Shown here piece after piece: positions 41,402 to 49,871 of a stretch of 64,000 nt of DNA. The number at the start of each line of letters is the position of its first letter. Within the stretch, counting starts at the first letter, position 1. The position numbers were made by a program, and so were the translations under genes. This DNA comes from Azophilus sp965220425 (GTDB lineage Bacteria > Pseudomonadota > Gammaproteobacteria > Pseudomonadales > Azotimanducaceae), in NCBI GenBank assembly GCA_965220425.1, contig OZ244830.1, positions 2,914,001 through 2,978,000 on the forward strand, given 5' to 3'. Below the pieces are notes generated by a model, which did not search any database, was not told the DNA's origin, and saw nothing but the letters and a program-made list of their open reading frames with translations.

Positions 41402-42169
41402 GGATCGGCGAACTTTGCCGTAAGCGGGCTGACCAGGAATGAGGAACAGGCTGTATCGTTGGATTCCGACTGCGAGTCGGACCGTCCGATCCTTGTACAA
41501 GTCGAAAACTGGATTGACGAGCTAAACAAGTGGGCGAGCAAGATCGACTGGGAGCGGGCGAAACGAGAGTACGAAGAAGCGCCCAACCCCGGTGTCTCAG
41601 GAGAAGATTTCGATGCCTACCGGCGGGATGAAGCCCGGAACTACTGGGTGTTGAAGACGACGGAAGGAAGCAAAGGACGCTCTCGTTGGCCAGAATTCGT
41701 CCGGGAGCAGGTGGTTTCGATTGGATGGAACGACATAGTCGAATTCATGGCCGACGAGTACTCGACGGAACCGAATGAGTACGCTATTGAGGTTCTGAAC
41801 GCGGCAGCCGGCGCCTGGGCCGAAGACCTGGAGGATCCGGGTGATCCAGCACATGCGGCGAGGATGCTTCACTGTTTTGCACGAGAATTCTCGAAAGGGG
41901 ACAGAATCATCCTATGCAGGGGCTATGGCCCCAATCAGCGCGCCGACATCTGTCTTTACGGCTTGGCCGTTGTGGATGGCGAAGTCTTCGACGACCGTAG
42001 CCGGGATTGGTGGTGGCTGAAGCGGCGGGCTGTGTTTCGGCGCGAGGACAGAGAAATCCCCAAAGACGTATTTGTTGATGCCCTCGGAAAAGGAAGTCTA
42101 CTCAAAACGATTCATAGGATATCGGAGGACGCGTACGAGGAATTTTGCCGCCAGATACAGGGAATTTGA
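41402..42169 (+). pseudogene. PLD/EVE-like gene, downstream fragment (split by IS66)
   Basis: The frame resumes at the second target copy with GSANFAVSGLTRNEEQAVSLD, completing the PLD G-S-A-N-F motif, then VENWIDELNKWASKIDWERA. From about 41630 a second domain follows: NYWVLKTTEG, WPEFVREQVVSIGWNDI, a helical block, then FSKGDRIILCRGYGP and LYGLAVVDGEVFDD, and a tail ending QIQGI. This second domain resembles PUA/EVE-like modules found with modification-dependent restriction enzymes (inference from pattern only). Excising the IS with one target copy restores the reading frame exactly. Codon use is less GC-rich than the catabolic genes, suggesting transfer. Confidence 0.7.
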
Positions 42170-42338
42170 GATCGCCTAGTCGGTTCGTCCCAGTATTGGG
42201 CCGACTAAGGCGGTCACCGATTGCGAGTCGGCATGGGCGGCCGTGATGTTTGCGGTCGACCTCGGGGGCAGTATAGGTAGAGACCGGATTGGCGGGTTTG
42301 ATGGGGCCAGTGATCAGCGGTTCTTCGTTGCGTCGAGG

Positions 42339-43542
42339 TGTGGGGTGCGAATTGCTATTCACGGCACCAATGCTGAGTTGATCGTCAGGTCTTGCCACAC
42401 GAGTTCCGGCTTGACTACGATTCAGCGGCAATGCGCGATCTCCTTGTTCTATTCGTTCACGTGGTCGTAACAACCGTTCGTTTGATGCGGCCGGGCGGCG
42501 CTCGCGCCATCGTCGCAGAGTCTTTGCTTCTGAAGCAGCAGCTTCTGGTCGTCACTCGTTCCCGGCGCCGCGCACCGGATCTGCGTCCGCTGAACCGAAT
42601 CGTCGTGGGTCTCTGCGCAGAGTTGGTGCGGCGGGCGCGCCCGCATCGTTGCGCAATCGTTCTCAAGCCCGCCACGATACTGTGGCTTCAGCGGTTGCTG
42701 GTGAGGCGCAAATACAGGGAATTGTTCTCATCCAAACGGCGCGGACGACCGGGGCCAAAGGGCCCTTCTGCCGAGTTGATTGCCGCTATCGTGGAGATGA
42801 AGCGAAGGAATCCGCGCTTCGGCTACCAACGGATTGCCGATCAGGTGAACTTGGCTTTCGATGTCCCCGTGGACAAACACCTGGTGCGGCGCGTGCTGGC
42901 CAGGCACTGCCGGCCAGACCCCGGCTCCGGGGGTCCATCCTGGCTGACATTTCTCGGCAACAGCAAGGACAGTCTCTGGAGCGTCGACCTGTTTCGCTGT
43001 GAGTCGTTGATCCTTCGAACGCATTGGGTGATGGTTGTTATGGTGGACCAGCACACGCGTCGGATTGTCGGCTTTGCCGTGTGTCAAGGTTCGCCGGATG
43101 GTCCGTCGGTTTGCCGGATGCTTCGTCACATCATTTTCGGCTCGGCGCCGCCAACCTACTTGAGTTCCGACCTCGATCCCTTGTTTGAATACCACCGCTG
43201 GAAAGCCAATCTGCGGATTCTCGGGGTGAAAGAGATCAACACAGTTCCATTTGTACCGCTCTCACACCCGTTCGTGGAGCGCCTGGTCGGAACCGTCCGG
43301 CGAGAGTATCTTGACCAGACACCGTTTTGGAATGCACGGGACCTCGAACGAAAACTGGACTCGTTCCAGGAGTATTACAACCGTTATCGTGTGCATCAGG
43401 GGCTCAAGGGACAAGTGCCCGAGCCGAGAGCTGGCAGTGAAGACCAGCCAGCAGCTTGCCTCGATGACTACCGGTGGAAATCTCACTGCCGCGGCTTATT
43501 CCAACTACCAGTGGCGGCTTGAATAGGAATTCGCACCCCACA
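42339..43542 (+). mobile_element. IS481/IS3-like insertion sequence, copy 1
   Basis: 1204 bp bounded by 23-bp inverted repeats (tgtggggtgcgaattgctat at 42339 and its reverse complement with one mismatch ending at 43542). It carries one transposase gene. The left 160 bp recur at 63842-64000, proving it is a repeated element. I see no clear target duplication. The 42170-42338 segment before it holds nothing recognised. Confidence 0.88.
42392..43522 (+). CDS. Integrase-core DDE transposase
   Basis: About 376 residues (TTG 42392; ATG 42431 is the alternative). A basic N-terminal part with RRGRPGPKG and an HTH-like NPRFGYQRIADQVN precedes the rve/integrase core: DLFRCESLILRTHWVMVVMVDQHTRRIVGFAV, SSDLDPLFEYHRW, and HPFVERLVGTVRREYLDQ, supplying the D, D and E. 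The C-terminal YYNRYRVHQGLKGQVP is typical of IS3/IS481-superfamily enzymes. It cuts and joins the inverted repeats of its own element. Confidence 0.88.
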   Translation: MPHEFRLDYDSAAMRDLLVLFVHVVVTTVRLMRPGGARAIVAESLLLKQQLLVVTRSRRRAPDLRPLNRIVVGLCAELVRRARPHRCAIVLKPATILWLQRLLVRRKYRELFSSKRRGRPGPKGPSAELIAAIVEMKRRNPRFGYQRIADQVNLAFDVPVDKHLVRRVLARHCRPDPGSGGPSWLTFLGNSKDSLWSVDLFRCESLILRTHWVMVVMVDQHTRRIVGFAVCQGSPDGPSVCRMLRHIIFGSAPPTYLSSDLDPLFEYHRWKANLRILGVKEINTVPFVPLSHPFVERLVGTVRREYLDQTPFWNARDLERKLDSFQEYYNRYRVHQGLKGQVPEPRAGSEDQPAACLDDYRWKSHCRGLFQLPVAA

Positions 43543-43586
43543 GGATGCTCTCCGGGCGTCAGCTCGGGTGGTCGCAGCTTCACCCG

Positions 43587-45593
43587 TTACTGAATGATGA
43601 TCGAGGCCCGGCTTGTGGGGGGCTCGGTGTCTCCGCGAATATAGCGGAGCACCTTGCGGTAGTTGTGATCGCTGGCAAACTCCGCACGCTGCGGTGCGTA
43701 TGGAAGGGAATCACCCTTGTACCAGCCACTTGGCGACATCAGATCGGTCCACAGTGTGGGACGGAACCAGCTGCCGGAGGCAGCCGGTTCTCCCTCCGGG
43801 TGACGGGACCATCCGTATATCAACCGGTCGCGCATCCAGTGCACGGGGGCCCCAACCCACTCGTCGTCGACGGGCCAGTCGAGCCGAAATTGCTCATCCT
43901 CATAGATGGACGAGTCGACCAGGGGCGCTTTGTCCAGATAGGGCGCAATCAAGGCGCCGAAATACGGATAGGTTCCATCGCCACAACGTCCCCCGGTGCA
44001 ATCGCTGCTGCCGTCGTCTTCGTGAAGCAGCCCTGCCGTGTGGCCGAATTCATGGGCAACGGCAAAGGAATGCGGCAGGCATCCGTCGGGCCAGGGCGTT
44101 TCAACACAGACGACTACGCTGTAGGGTTCGTTCAGAAACGCCATCCCGGCGAGGCCGGACCCGCTCTCCGTCCTGCAATTGCCGCCGCCATTGGGGCCGC
44201 CCATCATTCCAATGACGGTAGTGTGGGGGGCGGCGGCTACTTCCTCGCGGAGTTGGCGCAACAGTGCATCGCTCGATTTCTCGCAGTTCTTTGGGGAGAT
44301 CAGGAGATCTGCAATTTCGATGTTGAGGTTGCCGAATGGCCAGGCCCGCAATGCCTGCCGGACCTTCTGCCTCGTGTATTCTCCCACCTCGACCTTGCGC
44401 TTGGGCGTTTCTATGGGCACCAGAAGAACGGTCCAATCGGGCACTTCCACGGTTCCGAGCCTGTAGTCGGCATGCAATATCTCTACCGCATCGGCTTCCG
44501 ATTGGTCCGGCGTCGCATCGTCCGGTGGCTGTGGCAACGGCCACCGAAACCACCCGTTACCGGCCGGTGGCATCGATACCGCTTCGGCATTGCCGGTCGC
44601 AACGACAATCGAATCGGGAGGGGATGGAAAGGTCCTGGCAAACATTCCGAGCGTCAATCCCGTTTCCGCATCGGGTTGGATGCGACCGGCATGCTCCGCG
44701 GGCTCGCCGTTGATGCGCACTTCCGCGTCGTTCCAGTCCTGGAAAAGCGCGGCGGCCACCACCGTTGTCTCCTTGTCGAGCACAAGGGGTACGCGCCAGG
44801 GCATGCCATCCCGGTTTTCCGTCAACGGCGTCTTCGGCTTTCTGTCGCCTTGGGGGAAGGTGTCGACCAAGGCTCCCTGAAACACATGCACATCGGTAAC
44901 TTCCGGCGCCGGCGCCTTGTATCCGCGGTTTTTCGTCGAACAGGTCACCGTGACGGGGGCGCTGTCTACCGCGGAGCCCCAATACCAGTTGCTGTAGGTT
45001 CTTAGTTCGAATTGAAAACTGCCGTTTGCCGGCAGCTCGGAGAACATCAGGTGATTTATGTCCGTGGCGTTCCAGCCGTCACCCAGAAACACGCTGGACT
45101 CGCGTTCGACCCCGCCGCCGCTCAACCGAAAACGATAACCGCCCACCCCCGGAAAACCCGACTGATATCTCGGGAACTTCCACATCACCACAAAGGTGTC
45201 CTGCGTCTCGCCAAAACACCCAACATCGACGGGAGGCAGCGAAGCGAAAGGCACGACCTCAACCGAGAACGATTGGGTCAAGGTCGCGCCGTCTTCGCCG
45301 GTAACGGTGAGATAGACACTTCCCTTGCCAAGTTCAGCGGTGGAGTAAAGAGTTAATCTCCACCACGAAAACGTCTCGACAGTGCCCGGAAAGTCCCAGG
45401 TAACCTCCAGGGTGTCGTAGTCGGAAATGTGTTCGTTGACGTCAATAAGCAATTGCGAAGCAGTACCAGATTCGCGAGATGCCGCCATGTGGTAGTCGGG
45501 AAAAGCATGGTCCAGTTTCGGCTCAGCGTCCGCCGGAAGCACGTTGCACAGCAAAGCGCCAAGAATTGTCGTAAGCAAGGGATGCCGTTTCAT
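43587..45593 (-). CDS. Secreted zinc metalloprotease (HExxHxxGxxH zincin)
   Basis: 668 residues from ATG 45593 with a signal peptide (MKRHPLLTTILGALLCNVLPADAEP). The N-terminal half is beta-rich, with immunoglobulin/fibronectin-like strands (LEVTWDFPGTVETFSWWRLTL; SVYLTVTGEDGATLTQSFSVEV) and a second YRFRLSGGG domain. The C-terminal half holds the metzincin zinc site VAHEFGHTAGLLHE (H514, E515, H518, H524) and a possible Met-turn in TDLMSPSG. Six or more cysteines fit disulfides in an exported protein. It is expected to digest protein outside the cell; the target is unknown. No family-level relative was recognised beyond the zincin motif. It sits alone, tail toward an IS element. Confidence 0.82.
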   Translation of the reverse strand: MKRHPLLTTILGALLCNVLPADAEPKLDHAFPDYHMAASRESGTASQLLIDVNEHISDYDTLEVTWDFPGTVETFSWWRLTLYSTAELGKGSVYLTVTGEDGATLTQSFSVEVVPFASLPPVDVGCFGETQDTFVVMWKFPRYQSGFPGVGGYRFRLSGGGVERESSVFLGDGWNATDINHLMFSELPANGSFQFELRTYSNWYWGSAVDSAPVTVTCSTKNRGYKAPAPEVTDVHVFQGALVDTFPQGDRKPKTPLTENRDGMPWRVPLVLDKETTVVAAALFQDWNDAEVRINGEPAEHAGRIQPDAETGLTLGMFARTFPSPPDSIVVATGNAEAVSMPPAGNGWFRWPLPQPPDDATPDQSEADAVEILHADYRLGTVEVPDWTVLLVPIETPKRKVEVGEYTRQKVRQALRAWPFGNLNIEIADLLISPKNCEKSSDALLRQLREEVAAAPHTTVIGMMGGPNGGGNCRTESGSGLAGMAFLNEPYSVVVCVETPWPDGCLPHSFAVAHEFGHTAGLLHEDDGSSDCTGGRCGDGTYPYFGALIAPYLDKAPLVDSSIYEDEQFRLDWPVDDEWVGAPVHWMRDRLIYGWSRHPEGEPAASGSWFRPTLWTDLMSPSGWYKGDSLPYAPQRAEFASDHNYRKVLRYIRGDTEPPTSRASIIIQ

Positions 45594-46035
45594 CGGCAAT
45601 GCACAGCCGAGCCCATCCGGCCCCTCCATATTCGATTCCGCACCGCAATAGCCTGCCAGCCTCGGAGCAAGCAATCACTACGTTGGACGATATCCGTTCT
45701 TATTTCATAATTTTGCGATCTATACAAGATATTTTCATGTCGTATATGTGGTTAATTTAATTGTAACTGTTCCGTCAAGCCGTGATGGGGCTGGTGCTTA
45801 CAGGCGCCGACCCGGTGCTGCGCCTCGGAATTCGGGACCACAACGGCGGCGATTGGACGATGGGTGACCGAATCCCACGCGACGACGGAACGATTACGCC
45901 TGGCGTGCCGGATGACCGTACCGCATACCGACTCGGACACCGATTGCCGCAACCGGCATCCTGTTCAATACGACTGGGTTGAAATACCTGAATATCAATG
46001 GCTTAACAATTTGTTCCCTGCGACGTAGCGCCCGG
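45594..46035. other. Intergenic stretch, AT-rich, no gene seen
   Basis: About 440 bases between the divergently placed protease start and the end of the CoA transferase. Bases ~45690-45770 are markedly AT-rich and are probably the protease promoter (minus strand). A tgttccgtcaagccgtgatg string near 45769 recalls the outer end of the 14104 MITE but no paired repeat was found. No reliable gene. Confidence 0.45.
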
Positions 46036-47247
46036 TCAGGCCACGGTGGAATGGTCGTACAGGCGCTGAATGTCGTCGTTCGCATATCCCAGCCCGGCCA
46101 ACACCTCGCGCGTGTGTTCGCCGAGCGCCGGCGCCGGGCCGCGTGGACCGACATCCGCGGTGGCGAAACGGATGGGGGCGCTCACCGTTCGATAGGCGCC
46201 CAGCTCCGGGTGCTCGACGGTCGGGAACAAGCCAATCGCTTGTGCATGGGGATCGTCCGGCACCTCGTGCAGCGAGAGCACCGGCCCCCAGATCACCCCG
46301 TGTTCGTCGAAAATCCTGCCCCATTCGTCCCGCGTCCTGGCTGCAAGAACCTCATCGATCGCATCCACCAGTTCGGCCATGCGCCGATAGCGGTTTCTGG
46401 GCGTATCGAAGCGCTCGTCGTCCAGCCAGTCTTCCCTGCCGAGCGCCCGGCACAGGCGTTCCCAGGCGCCCGCGTCCAGCATGTTGAGCACCACCCAGTG
46501 GTCGTCCTTGCACGGATAGCGATTCGTCATGGGCGTGAGTTGTTCCTTGCGCGCACGGCGGCGAACCGGCGCCTTGTCCACCGCGGTGACACTGAAGTCC
46601 GACGCCTGCGTCCAGACAGCCGTTTCATAAAGCGAAGTCTCGACGACCTGGCCTTCCCCGCTACGCTCTGCAAGGCGCAGGGCAGCAAGTATTGCCGTGG
46701 CCAGGGCAAGCCCGGTCGTGTGGTCGCCCTGGGCGGGCCGCGCCATCGGCACCACGCCGTGCACGCCTTCGCGCATGGCATCGTACAGGCCCGAGCGGCC
46801 GAAAAAGGCCGTGACATCGTAGCCGGGACGCCAGGCATCGGGACCGGACGTGCCATAGCCGGTCAGGGTGGCGTGGACGAGACCCGGGCGCAGCTCGAGC
46901 AGCGTGCCCGCATCCAGACCGAAGCGCCGCTGGCGTTTCGGAAGCAGGTTGCACAGAAATACATTGGCGCCCTCGATGAGACGGTGCACCACCGCGACAC
47001 CCTCGGCATGGTTCAGGTTCACGGCGATGGAGTGCTTGCCGCGATTGTCCACGTCGAACTGGAGGTCGTAGCCCTGAAATTCGGATTCGATCTTCAGCGG
47101 CCGGCTCAAACCCCGCACCGGGTCGCCATGGATCGGTTCGACCTTCACCACCCGGGCGCCCATGTCGGCGAGTAGCGCGGCGGCGCTCGGCGCCGCCATG
47201 AAGCTGTCGACCTCGACCACCGTGACATCGTCCAAGGGTCCGCTCAC
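46036..47247 (-). CDS. CaiB/BaiF-type CoA transferase (family III)
   Basis: 403 residues from the GTG at 47247 (AGGA about eight bases upstream and the typical family N-terminus SGPLDDVTVVEVDSFMAAP); a TTG at 47280 would add eleven residues. Family features: ALLADMGARVVKVEPIHGDPVR, SIAVNLNHAEG, LRPGLVHATLTGYGTSGP, the catalytic Asp in WRPGYDVTAFFGRSG, and VVETSLYETA. It moves CoA between an acyl-CoA and a free acid in the cytoplasm. It is divergent from the VOC protein. It could serve the CoA-ester pathways of the island; the substrate is not deducible. Confidence 0.92.
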   Translation of the reverse strand: MSGPLDDVTVVEVDSFMAAPSAAALLADMGARVVKVEPIHGDPVRGLSRPLKIESEFQGYDLQFDVDNRGKHSIAVNLNHAEGVAVVHRLIEGANVFLCNLLPKRQRRFGLDAGTLLELRPGLVHATLTGYGTSGPDAWRPGYDVTAFFGRSGLYDAMREGVHGVVPMARPAQGDHTTGLALATAILAALRLAERSGEGQVVETSLYETAVWTQASDFSVTAVDKAPVRRRARKEQLTPMTNRYPCKDDHWVVLNMLDAGAWERLCRALGREDWLDDERFDTPRNRYRRMAELVDAIDEVLAARTRDEWGRIFDEHGVIWGPVLSLHEVPDDPHAQAIGLFPTVEHPELGAYRTVSAPIRFATADVGPRGPAPALGEHTREVLAGLGYANDDIQRLYDHSTVA

Positions 47248-47421
47248 TCCGGTTCCTGAAATCTGCTCGAAGCGCGCCAATTTACCACGCGGTTGTTACA
47301 GCTCGTAGCCGGCGAGGACAGCGCGGGTGGTTCGGCGGCGCCCGCCGTTGATTTGCGGGCGCAAACCACGTTGAATGAACGGAATGCGAATTCCGCTTAT
47401 ATTCAGACAGGAGATTTACCA

Positions 47422-47796
47422 ATGCTCGGATACTGCACTATTGGCGTCGGCGACATGGAACGCGCTTTGCACTTCTACGACGAGCTGCTCGGCGAACTTG
47501 GCGCCCGGCAACTCATGGGCATGGATCGTATCAAGATGTACGGAACGACACCGGATGCCCCGATGCTCGCCGTCTGCATTCCTTACAACGAAGAACCACA
47601 CCACCCCGGCAACGGCAACATGGTCGCCATTGCGGGTGGATCGCGCGAAGGCGTCGACAGGCTTTACGCCAAGGCACTGGAACTCGGTGGTACCGACGAG
47701 GGACCGCCCGGAGAACGGATGCCGGTGTTCTATGGCGCCTATGTGCGTGACCTCGATGGAAACAAACTGTGTTTCTTCGACATGAAAGCCGGCTGA
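47422..47796 (+). CDS. VOC-family (glyoxalase/bleomycin-resistance fold) protein
   Basis: 124 residues from ATG 47422 with AGGAG upstream. The vicinal-oxygen-chelate pattern is LGYCTIGVGDMERALHFYDELLGELG at the start and YVRDLDGNKLCFFDM at the end (the G-N-x-L-x-F metal/ligand strand). Such small proteins bind metals and act on glyoxal-like, phenolic or other ligands, or sequester drugs. Function is open. It precedes the 2-hydroxyacid dehydrogenase on the same strand by ~145 bases. Confidence 0.82.
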   Translation: MLGYCTIGVGDMERALHFYDELLGELGARQLMGMDRIKMYGTTPDAPMLAVCIPYNEEPHHPGNGNMVAIAGGSREGVDRLYAKALELGGTDEGPPGERMPVFYGAYVRDLDGNKLCFFDMKAG

Positions 47797-47939
47797 CGGG
47801 ACGATCCGTCGAATCCGCGTCAATCGCGGGGGAGGGCGCAAAACCGGAACGCTGCTGCGCCCGGCCTGAGGCGGCTTCGGGAAACAGGAATTTCGTGTCG
47901 CGGAAACGAGTTGGCATGACCGGCCGCTGAATTGCAGGA

Positions 47940-48908
47940 ATGAATAAACAAAGTGTAATCGTCACTCGACGCTGGCCTTTCGCGGTGGAGGAGGCACTGT
48001 CAGCGCGGTTCGATACGCGTTTGAACACGGACGACCATCCCTTCTCCAGAGAAGAACTTGCCGACGCGCTGCGCAGTGCGGATGCGCTGTGCCCAACGGT
48101 CACGGATTCGCTCGGCGCCGACCTGTTCGGTCCGGGCATCCGGGTCCGGATTATCGGCAACTACGGGGTGGGCTATAACCACATCGACATCGACGCGGCC
48201 CGGGGGCGGGGCATTGTGGTCACCAACACCCCGGACGTGTTGACCGACTGCACCGCCGACCTTGCCATGACGCTGATACTCATGTGCGCGCGCCGCGCCG
48301 GGGAAGGGGAGCGGGAACTCCGCGCCGGCGACTGGACGGGTTGGCGGCCGAGCCACATGGTCGGCGCCCGGGTTACGGGAAAGACCCTCGGAATCGTTGG
48401 CATGGGACGGATCGGCCTCGCGGTGGCCCGGCGGGCGCGAGGTGGTTTTCGCATGCGCATTGCCTGCCATAGCCGCGGCCCGGTGCCAGGCGCCCTGCTC
48501 GATGAATTGCACGCTGAACAATATCCAAGTCTCGATGACATGGCGGCCAACGTCGACTTCCTGTCCCTGCATTGCCCGGCCACCCCGGCCAGCCATCACC
48601 TGATCGATGGCCGACGCCTTGCACTGATGCGCCCGACGGCCTTTCTCATCAACACGTCTCGCGGCCCCGTCGTCGACGAGCGGGCTTTGGCCGATGCTCT
48701 CGAGAGCGGCCGGCTTGGCGGGGCGGGGCTCGATGTCTATGAGGCCGAACCCCGGGTTTGCGAGGCTCTGCTAACCCTGGACAACGTCGTGCTGCTGCCC
48801 CATATGGGCAGCAGCACGGCCGAGACGCGGGACGCCATGGGTATGCGGGTGGTTGAGAATCTCGAACGCTTCTTTAACGGCGAGACGCCGCCCGACATCT
48901 GCAATTGA
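47940..48908 (+). CDS. D-isomer-specific 2-hydroxyacid dehydrogenase
   Basis: 322 residues. The Rossmann motif GIVGMGRIGLAVARRA, the catalytic Arg in INTSRGPVVDE, the Glu in YEAEPRV and the acid-base His in VVLLPHMGSST are all present, with the substrate-binding IGNYGVGYNHIDIDAA. It reduces a 2-keto acid such as glyoxylate or hydroxypyruvate with NAD(P)H, or works in reverse; the glyoxylate/hydroxypyruvate reductase branch is the closest match I can make. Cytoplasmic. Neighbours (VOC protein, CoA transferase) do not narrow the substrate. Confidence 0.9.
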   Translation: MNKQSVIVTRRWPFAVEEALSARFDTRLNTDDHPFSREELADALRSADALCPTVTDSLGADLFGPGIRVRIIGNYGVGYNHIDIDAARGRGIVVTNTPDVLTDCTADLAMTLILMCARRAGEGERELRAGDWTGWRPSHMVGARVTGKTLGIVGMGRIGLAVARRARGGFRMRIACHSRGPVPGALLDELHAEQYPSLDDMAANVDFLSLHCPATPASHHLIDGRRLALMRPTAFLINTSRGPVVDERALADALESGRLGGAGLDVYEAEPRVCEALLTLDNVVLLPHMGSSTAETRDAMGMRVVENLERFFNGETPPDICN

Positions 48909-49374
48909 GGTTGGGCGATCGCTTTCTCGATCTGCCGAAGATGCCGACCCCGTACCCACGCCTCTCTCTGGCAACCTGCGGCGCCCTCACAAGCTGGATG
49001 CGTGAGAAATTCTGAAACGGTACGGGCTGCCGCACGATGCACTGAATCCGACGTGGCTTACGGATCCCCTCCGGCACGAAGCTCCCCGGTAATCGACGCC
49101 AGATCCGCGACCATCAATACGCCGTCATCCCTGTCATCGTCAGTGCCTGGCTCACGAAAAGGTCCGCGTTCCACCGTTCCATGATGGCCTCATTGGTCCA
49201 GTAACGGCCGAGGAATCCGCCGAGGCCGTAGCCGGGAACGTCCAGGCGTCGCCGTGCCTGCTTCGGTTGTCCGAAACATTTTCGCGTCGGAGGAACTGCG
49301 AGTCTGCTGCATATCACGGCTGGCGAAATTGCGGTATGCTCCGCTACGGCCAGTTACACGTTTGGGAGACGTTT
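48909..49374. other. Intergenic stretch with possible gene debris
   Basis: About 465 bases. On the minus strand a short stretch around 49062-49140 reads DDGVLMVADLASITGELRAGG before a stop, and another frame has GYGLGGFLGRYWTNEAIM. Both look protein-like but neither belongs to a family I recognise nor has a start. It may be the residue of a lost gene. The promoter of the acidic lipoprotein gene is expected at the right end. Confidence 0.35.
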
Positions 49375-49746
49375 ATGCGTATCGCTCGATTGGTAGCCGC
49401 GGCATTAGTCATGGCGTGGCTCGTGGCTTGTGACCAGCCTGCTGACAGCGGCGGCGAAGAGGCGGAGGCGCCTGCAGCCGAAGCGCCGATGGAGGCCGCC
49501 GGGGGCATGGAAGAGGCCGCTGACGCGGGCATGGAAGAAGCTGCGGATTCCGGTATGGAAGAGGCCGCCGACGACGGTGGCGATGCCGCTGCCGCGGAAG
49601 GCGAGGCAGCCGACGAGGGCGCCGAAGCCGGCATGGAAGCCATGGACGACTCCGGCATGGAATCCGGCGAAGCTGCGGCTGAAGAAGCGGGCGAAGCTGA
49701 GGAAGCACCGGCTGCCGAAGGCGGCGAGGAAGCTGCCGAAGGCTGA
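49375..49746 (+). CDS. Acidic repeat-rich lipoprotein
   Basis: 123 residues from ATG 49375 with GGGAGA upstream. The signal ends in the lipobox WLVAC. The mature part is almost wholly Ala, Glu, Asp and Gly, with a heptad-like GMEEAAD unit repeated three times in a row and two weaker forms (GMEAMDD, GMESGEA). There is hardly any hydrophobic residue, so it should be disordered or weakly helical and very acidic. It is likely lipid-anchored. Cation binding or a spacer/stalk role are guesses. The repeat DNA (atggaagaggccgc) suggests expansion by slippage. Confidence 0.75.
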   Translation: MRIARLVAAALVMAWLVACDQPADSGGEEAEAPAAEAPMEAAGGMEEAADAGMEEAADSGMEEAADDGGDAAAAEGEAADEGAEAGMEAMDDSGMESGEAAAEEAGEAEEAPAAEGGEEAAEG

Positions 49747-49755
49747 TACCGAACC

Positions 49756-49788
49756 TGCCCCGAACGCGGAATCGGCCGGTTCGGGGCA
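49756..49788. terminator. Possible terminator hairpin after the acidic lipoprotein gene
   Basis: tgccccgaac at 49756-49765 pairs perfectly with gttcggggca at 49779-49788, ten bases after the stop codon. There is no T-run after it, so rho-independent activity is uncertain. Confidence 0.5.
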
Positions 49789-49871
49789 CGTTGCTCTGAG
49801 TTGAGGTTTCAACGAACGGTCGCCGCATACCCTGTGGCGCGGCGCGGATTGGTGCGCCCGGTGTTGCGGTG

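Noticed and set aside
41402..41440. A second nested IS66 end (gtaagcggg at ~41419)
   Set aside because: The string is inside the reading frame of the split PLD-like gene, and no matching opposite end or target duplication was found.
45769..45790. Another copy of the 14104 MITE
   Set aside because: Only about a dozen bases (ttccgtcaagcc) match and no partner inverted repeat exists within several hundred bases.
48909..49374. Protein-like minus-strand fragments
   Set aside because: Short, in different frames and without recognisable family motifs; recorded only as possible debris.
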